From: Streptomyces antioxidans
Lineage (GTDB): Bacteria > Actinomycetota > Actinomycetes > Streptomycetales > Streptomycetaceae
Assembly: GCF_000968685.2 (NCBI RefSeq)
Contig: NZ_LAKD02000073.1
Location: 1-33,721 of the forward strand
Direction of reading: 5' to 3'
Length of the DNA stretch: 33,721 nt
The translations under genes and the position numbers were made by a program. Of this stretch, positions 31,172 through 33,721 are shown one piece after another. The notes beneath the pieces are model-generated. The model did not search any database. It was not told the origin of the DNA and saw only the letters and a list, made by a program, of their open reading frames with translations. Each line of letters begins with the position of its first letter. Positions within the stretch are counted from its first letter, which is position 1.

Positions 31172-32551
31172 GTGTCCGTGTCCGAACTCCTTGACCTCAC
31201 GGCCTTCCCGGATGACTTCCTGTGGGGCACGGCCACCTCCGCCTACCAGGTCGAGGGAGCCGTCGCCGAGGACGGACGGTCGCCCTCGATCTGGGACACC
31301 TTCGCGCACACCCCCGGCAAGATCGCGGGCGATGACCACGGCGATGTGGCCTGCGACCACTACCACCGCTGGCGCCAGGACATCGGGCTGATGAAGCAGC
31401 TCGGCACCAACGCCTACCGGCTGTCCGTCGCCTGGCCACGGGTGGTGCCGGGCTGCGGCGGCCCGGTCAACGCCAAGGGGCTGGCCTTCTACGACGAGCT
31501 GATCGACGGCCTGCTGGAGGCGGGCATCACCCCGTCCGTCACCCTCTACCACTGGGACCTGCCCCAGGTGCTCCAGGACCGGGGCGGCTGGCCCGAGCGC
31601 GACACCGCCGAACACTTCGCCGCGTACGCCTCGGTGGTGGCCGAACGCCTCGGCGACCGGGTGCACCACTGGACCACTCTCAACGAGCCGCTGTGCTCGG
31701 CCTGGATCGGCCACCTCCAAGGCGTGATGGCGCCCGGGCTCACCGATCTGACCGCGGCGGTCCGCGCCTCCTACCACCTGCTCCTCGGCCACGGCCTCGC
31801 CGCCCAGGCGATCCGGGCCGCCGCGCCACGTGCCGAGGTCGGCATCGTCAACAACCTCAACACCGTGCAGGCGGCCAGCGACCGGCCGGAGGACCAGGCC
31901 GCCGCGCGGCGCGAGGACGGCCACACCAACCGCTGGTGGCTGGACCCGGTGCACGGCCGCGGCTTCCCCGCGGACATGCGGGAGGTGTACGGGGCGTACG
32001 GGGCCGAACTGCCGGAACGCCCCGGCGACCTGGACACCATCGCCGCACCCCTGGACTGGCTGGGCCTGAACTACTACTTCCCGGCCACCGTCACCGACGA
32101 TCCCACGGGACCGGTCCCCCACGCCCGCGCCATCCGCCGCCCGGACGTCCCCCGCACCGGCATGGACTGGGAGGTCGACGCCTCCGGCATCGAAACCCTG
32201 CTGCTGCGGCTGACCGAGGAATACGGCGCCCGCAAGCTGTACGTCACCGAGAACGGCTCCGCCTACCCCGACGTGGTACGCCCGGACGGGACCGTGGACG
32301 ACCCCGAGCGCCAGGACTACCTCGTCCAGCACCTCGCGGCCTGCGCCTCGGCGGCCCGCAAGGGCGCCCCGCTGGCCGGGTACTTCGCCTGGTCGCTTCT
32401 GGACAACTTCGAGTGGGCGTACGGCTACGACAAGCGCTTCGGCCTCGTCCACGTCGACTACCGCACCCAGACCCGCACCATCAAGGGCACCGGTCACCGC
32501 TACGCGGAGATCATCCGCAACCACGGGGGCCGGGCCCGCCGCGCCGCCTAG
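31172..32551 (+). CDS. GH1 beta-glucosidase (BglC-like)
   Basis: A 459-residue cytosolic family 1 glycosidase that would hydrolyse imported beta-glucosides (cellobiose, laminaribiose) to glucose. No signal peptide. Motifs: FLWGTATSAYQVEGA at the N-terminus, acid/base E172 in TLNEPLCSA, nucleophile E360 in YVTENGSAY, and aglycone/sugar-site WSLLDNFEWAYGY. GTG 31172 is chosen because AAAGGA lies 5 nt upstream and the family sequence begins just after it; GTG 31139 overlaps the permease stop (GTGA) and would add 11 poorly conserved residues. The order binding protein - permease - permease - GH1 matches the cebEFG-bglC operon, except that the adjacent regulator is ROK instead of the LacI-type CebR. 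Confidence 0.95.
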   Translation: MSVSELLDLTAFPDDFLWGTATSAYQVEGAVAEDGRSPSIWDTFAHTPGKIAGDDHGDVACDHYHRWRQDIGLMKQLGTNAYRLSVAWPRVVPGCGGPVNAKGLAFYDELIDGLLEAGITPSVTLYHWDLPQVLQDRGGWPERDTAEHFAAYASVVAERLGDRVHHWTTLNEPLCSAWIGHLQGVMAPGLTDLTAAVRASYHLLLGHGLAAQAIRAAAPRAEVGIVNNLNTVQAASDRPEDQAAARREDGHTNRWWLDPVHGRGFPADMREVYGAYGAELPERPGDLDTIAAPLDWLGLNYYFPATVTDDPTGPVPHARAIRRPDVPRTGMDWEVDASGIETLLLRLTEEYGARKLYVTENGSAYPDVVRPDGTVDDPERQDYLVQHLAACASAARKGAPLAGYFAWSLLDNFEWAYGYDKRFGLVHVDYRTQTRTIKGTGHRYAEIIRNHGGRARRAA

Positions 32552-32571
32552 ACCGCACCTGCGGCGACCTG

Positions 32572-32613
32572 TTCCCCACCCCGCCCCTCCCCGAAACCGG
32601 GGCTCCGCCCCAG
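32572..32613 (+). repeat. Left inverted flank of the 3' repeat array
   Basis: Starts TTCCCCACCCCGCCCCTCCC and ends with the hairpin GGGGC-TCC-GCCCC, 21 bp after the GH1 stop. It matches the reverse complement of 33678-33720 with about five differences. The hairpin probably terminates the ABC/GH1 transcript. Confidence 0.85.
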
Positions 32614-33663
32614 CCCCCGACCAGCGACTCCGCCTCGCCCCTTGGGCGGAGGGCCCCACCTCGGTTCTCGGGCGGTGGCTCCTCAACCCCCGGACTGAGG
32701 CTGGACCTCCGGGCAGGGGCTCCGCCTCACCCCGTGGGCCGGGGTCCGTCCCGCCCTCTGGGCGGTGGCTCCGCCTCGGCCCCCGGGTTGAGGCCCGTCC
32801 CACCTCTCGGATCGGTGCTTCGTCCCAGTCTTCGGGCTGGGTGTTCGTCCCGCCCCTCGGCCTGGGGCTGTGCCTCAGCCTGTGGGCGGGGTTTCGTCTG
32901 GTCTCTGGGCCGGGATTGCGTCTTAGCCTTCGGGCTTGGGTTCCGGCCCAGTCCCCAGACCGGGGCTCCGTCCCAGTCTGCGGGTGGGGGCTCTGCCTCG
33001 GCCCCAGGGCTGGGGCTGGGCTTCAGCCTGTGGGCGGGGTTTCGTCTGGTCTCTGGGCCGGGATTGCGTCTTAGCCTTCGGGCTTGGGTTCCGGCCCAGT
33101 CCCCAGACTGGGGCTGTGCCTCAGTCTGCGGGTGGGGGCTCTGCCTCGGCCCCAGGGCTGGGGCTGGGCTTCAGCCTGTGGGCGGGGTTTCGTCTGGTCT
33201 CTGGGCCGGGATTGCGTCTTAGCCTTCGGGCTTGGGTTCCGGCCCAGTCCCCAGACCGGGGCCTCGTCCCAGTCTGCGGGTGGGGGCTCTGCCTCGGCTC
33301 CCGGGTTGGGGTCCGTCCCGGCCTTCGGGTGGAGGCTTTGCCTCTGGTTCCGGGCTGGCGGTTCGTCCCAGCCCTCCGGGCCGGGGTTCTGCCTCAGCCT
33401 TTGGGCTGGGGGTTCGTAGCACTCCTCGGATCGGCGCTTCGTCCCCGTCCTCGGGCGGGGGCTTGGTCCCCCGTTTTCGGGTGGGGCTCCGTCTCAATCC
33501 CCGGATCGGAGGTGTGCCTCAGCCTCTGGGTGGGGGCTTGGTCCCAGCGCTTGGGCGGGGGCTGCGACTCAGCCTCCGGGCTGGGGGCCGTCCCAGTCCT
33601 TGCACGGGCGCTCCGGCCTCCAGCCCCCGGGTCGGGGCTCCGGCCTTTCGTTCGGCTCGGCCG
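32591..33663. repeat. Degenerate 24-25 bp hairpin-forming tandem repeat array
   Basis: About 1.07 kb made of roughly 43 units, each 22-28 bp, approximating CGGGCTGGGGCTYCGTCCCA plus a few variable bases. Most units contain a short inverted repeat (CTGGG/CCCAG or GGGGC/GCCCC) around a 3-7 nt loop, so the strand can fold into a row of small hairpins. Open frames across it encode Gly/Leu/Trp/Ser repeats, but the larger period is 148 bp (not a multiple of 3), the same peptides appear in shifting frames, and no start has a ribosome site. I treat the region as non-coding. No other gene is seen from 32552 to the window end. Confidence 0.9.
32881..33324. repeat. Three copies of a 148-bp higher-order repeat
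   Basis: Copies begin at 32881, 33029 and 33177, each with TGTGGGCGGGGTTTCGTCTG. Each contains six basic units of 24 or 25 bp. Copies one and two differ at only a handful of bases; copy three diverges in its last 30 bp. This shows recent unequal crossover or slippage inside the array. Confidence 0.93.
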
Positions 33664-33676
33664 CGGGTGTCGGGGT

Positions 33677-33720
33677 CCAGGGGCGGAGCCCCTGGTATCG
33701 GGAAGGGGCGGGGAGGGGAA
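33677..33720 (-). terminator. Right inverted flank with strong hairpin
   Basis: CCAGGGGC-GGA-GCCCCTGG (33677-33695) is a perfect 8-bp stem, followed by GGAAGGGGCGGGGAGGGG. This block is the inverted partner of 32572-32613. It is probably the terminator of a minus-strand gene lying just beyond the window; that gene is not visible. Confidence 0.78.
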
Positions 33721-33721
33721 A

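Noticed and set aside
31103..32803. 566-codon minus-strand frame opposite the GH1 gene
   Set aside because: Shadow frame running into the repeat array; no motif and no plausible start.
32841..33419. Frames encoding Trp/Gly/Leu repeats (AGFRLVSGPGLRLSLR) in the 3' array, possible repeat protein
   Set aside because: The 148-bp block shifts frame at every copy, the same peptides appear in different frames, and there is no ribosome site.
33219..33497. Minus-strand frame with Pro/Glu/Arg repeats across the 3' array
   Set aside because: By-product of the 24-25 bp DNA repeat; unit lengths do not preserve frame.
32591..33663. CRISPR array
   Set aside because: Units are contiguous and degenerate with no unique spacers of constant length, and no cas genes are nearby.

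Overview
The window is high-GC DNA with actinomycete gene style: frequent GTG/TTG starts, 4-bp stop/start overlaps, -10 boxes placed 6-7 nt before start codons (leaderless type), Tat and lipoprotein signals, sugar permeases without their own ATPase, and the GC-rich hairpin repeats typical of Streptomyces intergenic regions. I read it as a Streptomyces (or very close relative) chromosome segment. About 27 protein genes can be supported. No rRNA, tRNA, insertion sequence or CRISPR array was seen.

Layout. (1) 39-2053: a ctaD copy, translationally coupled to a small membrane-anchored protein rather than to the usual cytochrome oxidase/bc genes. (2) 2071-7012, minus strand: an envelope-stress-like block, lipoprotein - response regulator - histidine kinase (CseA-CseB-CseC-like but without an adjacent sigE), followed by a class A penicillin-binding protein whose transpeptidase motifs are all lost. 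(3) 7274-9142: a PAS-LuxR regulator of the PimM type and an odd Lys/Ala-rich protein with 11-residue amphipathic repeats. (4) 9076-13913: a 1501-residue P-type ATPase that carries a degenerate second ATPase-like half, then a small DUF6296-type protein. (5) 14010-15410: an ECF sigma factor with a C-terminal SnoaL-like domain, overlapped tail-to-tail by a STAS-domain gene. (6) 15513-16214: a secreted GH75 chitosanase with a palindromic operator. (7) 16434-19232: class II aldolase, SIS-domain isomerase and a divergent DeoR regulator, an amino-sugar/sugar-phosphate module. (8) 19280-19759: type II dehydroquinase. (9) 19838-26265: a beta-1,3-glucan locus: a GH55 exo-beta-1,3-glucanase divergent from a DUF1996 protein and a GH/CBM32 secreted enzyme, followed by a LacI regulator; three near-identical GGAGAGCGCTCTCC sites tie these genes together. 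(10) 26310-32551: a ROK regulator divergent from a sugar ABC operon (binding protein, two permeases) ending in a GH1 beta-glucosidase. (11) 32572-33721: about 1.1 kb of non-coding, hairpin-rich minisatellite bounded by inverted 42-bp repeats.

How it fits together. The right half looks like a fungal-wall or laminarin utilisation region. Secreted GH55, the GH/CBM32 enzyme and chitosanase would cut beta-1,3-glucan and chitosan outside the cell. The ABC transporter (probably powered by a shared MsiK-type ATPase encoded elsewhere) would import short beta-glucosides, and the GH1 enzyme would hydrolyse them inside. LacI and ROK regulators would give separate control of extracellular attack and uptake. 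The most unusual items are the minisatellite, the transpeptidase-dead PBP beside the CseABC-like set, the synuclein/LEA-like 11-mer protein, the pseudo-ATPase half of the P-type pump, and the DUF1996 protein placed inside a beta-glucan regulon.
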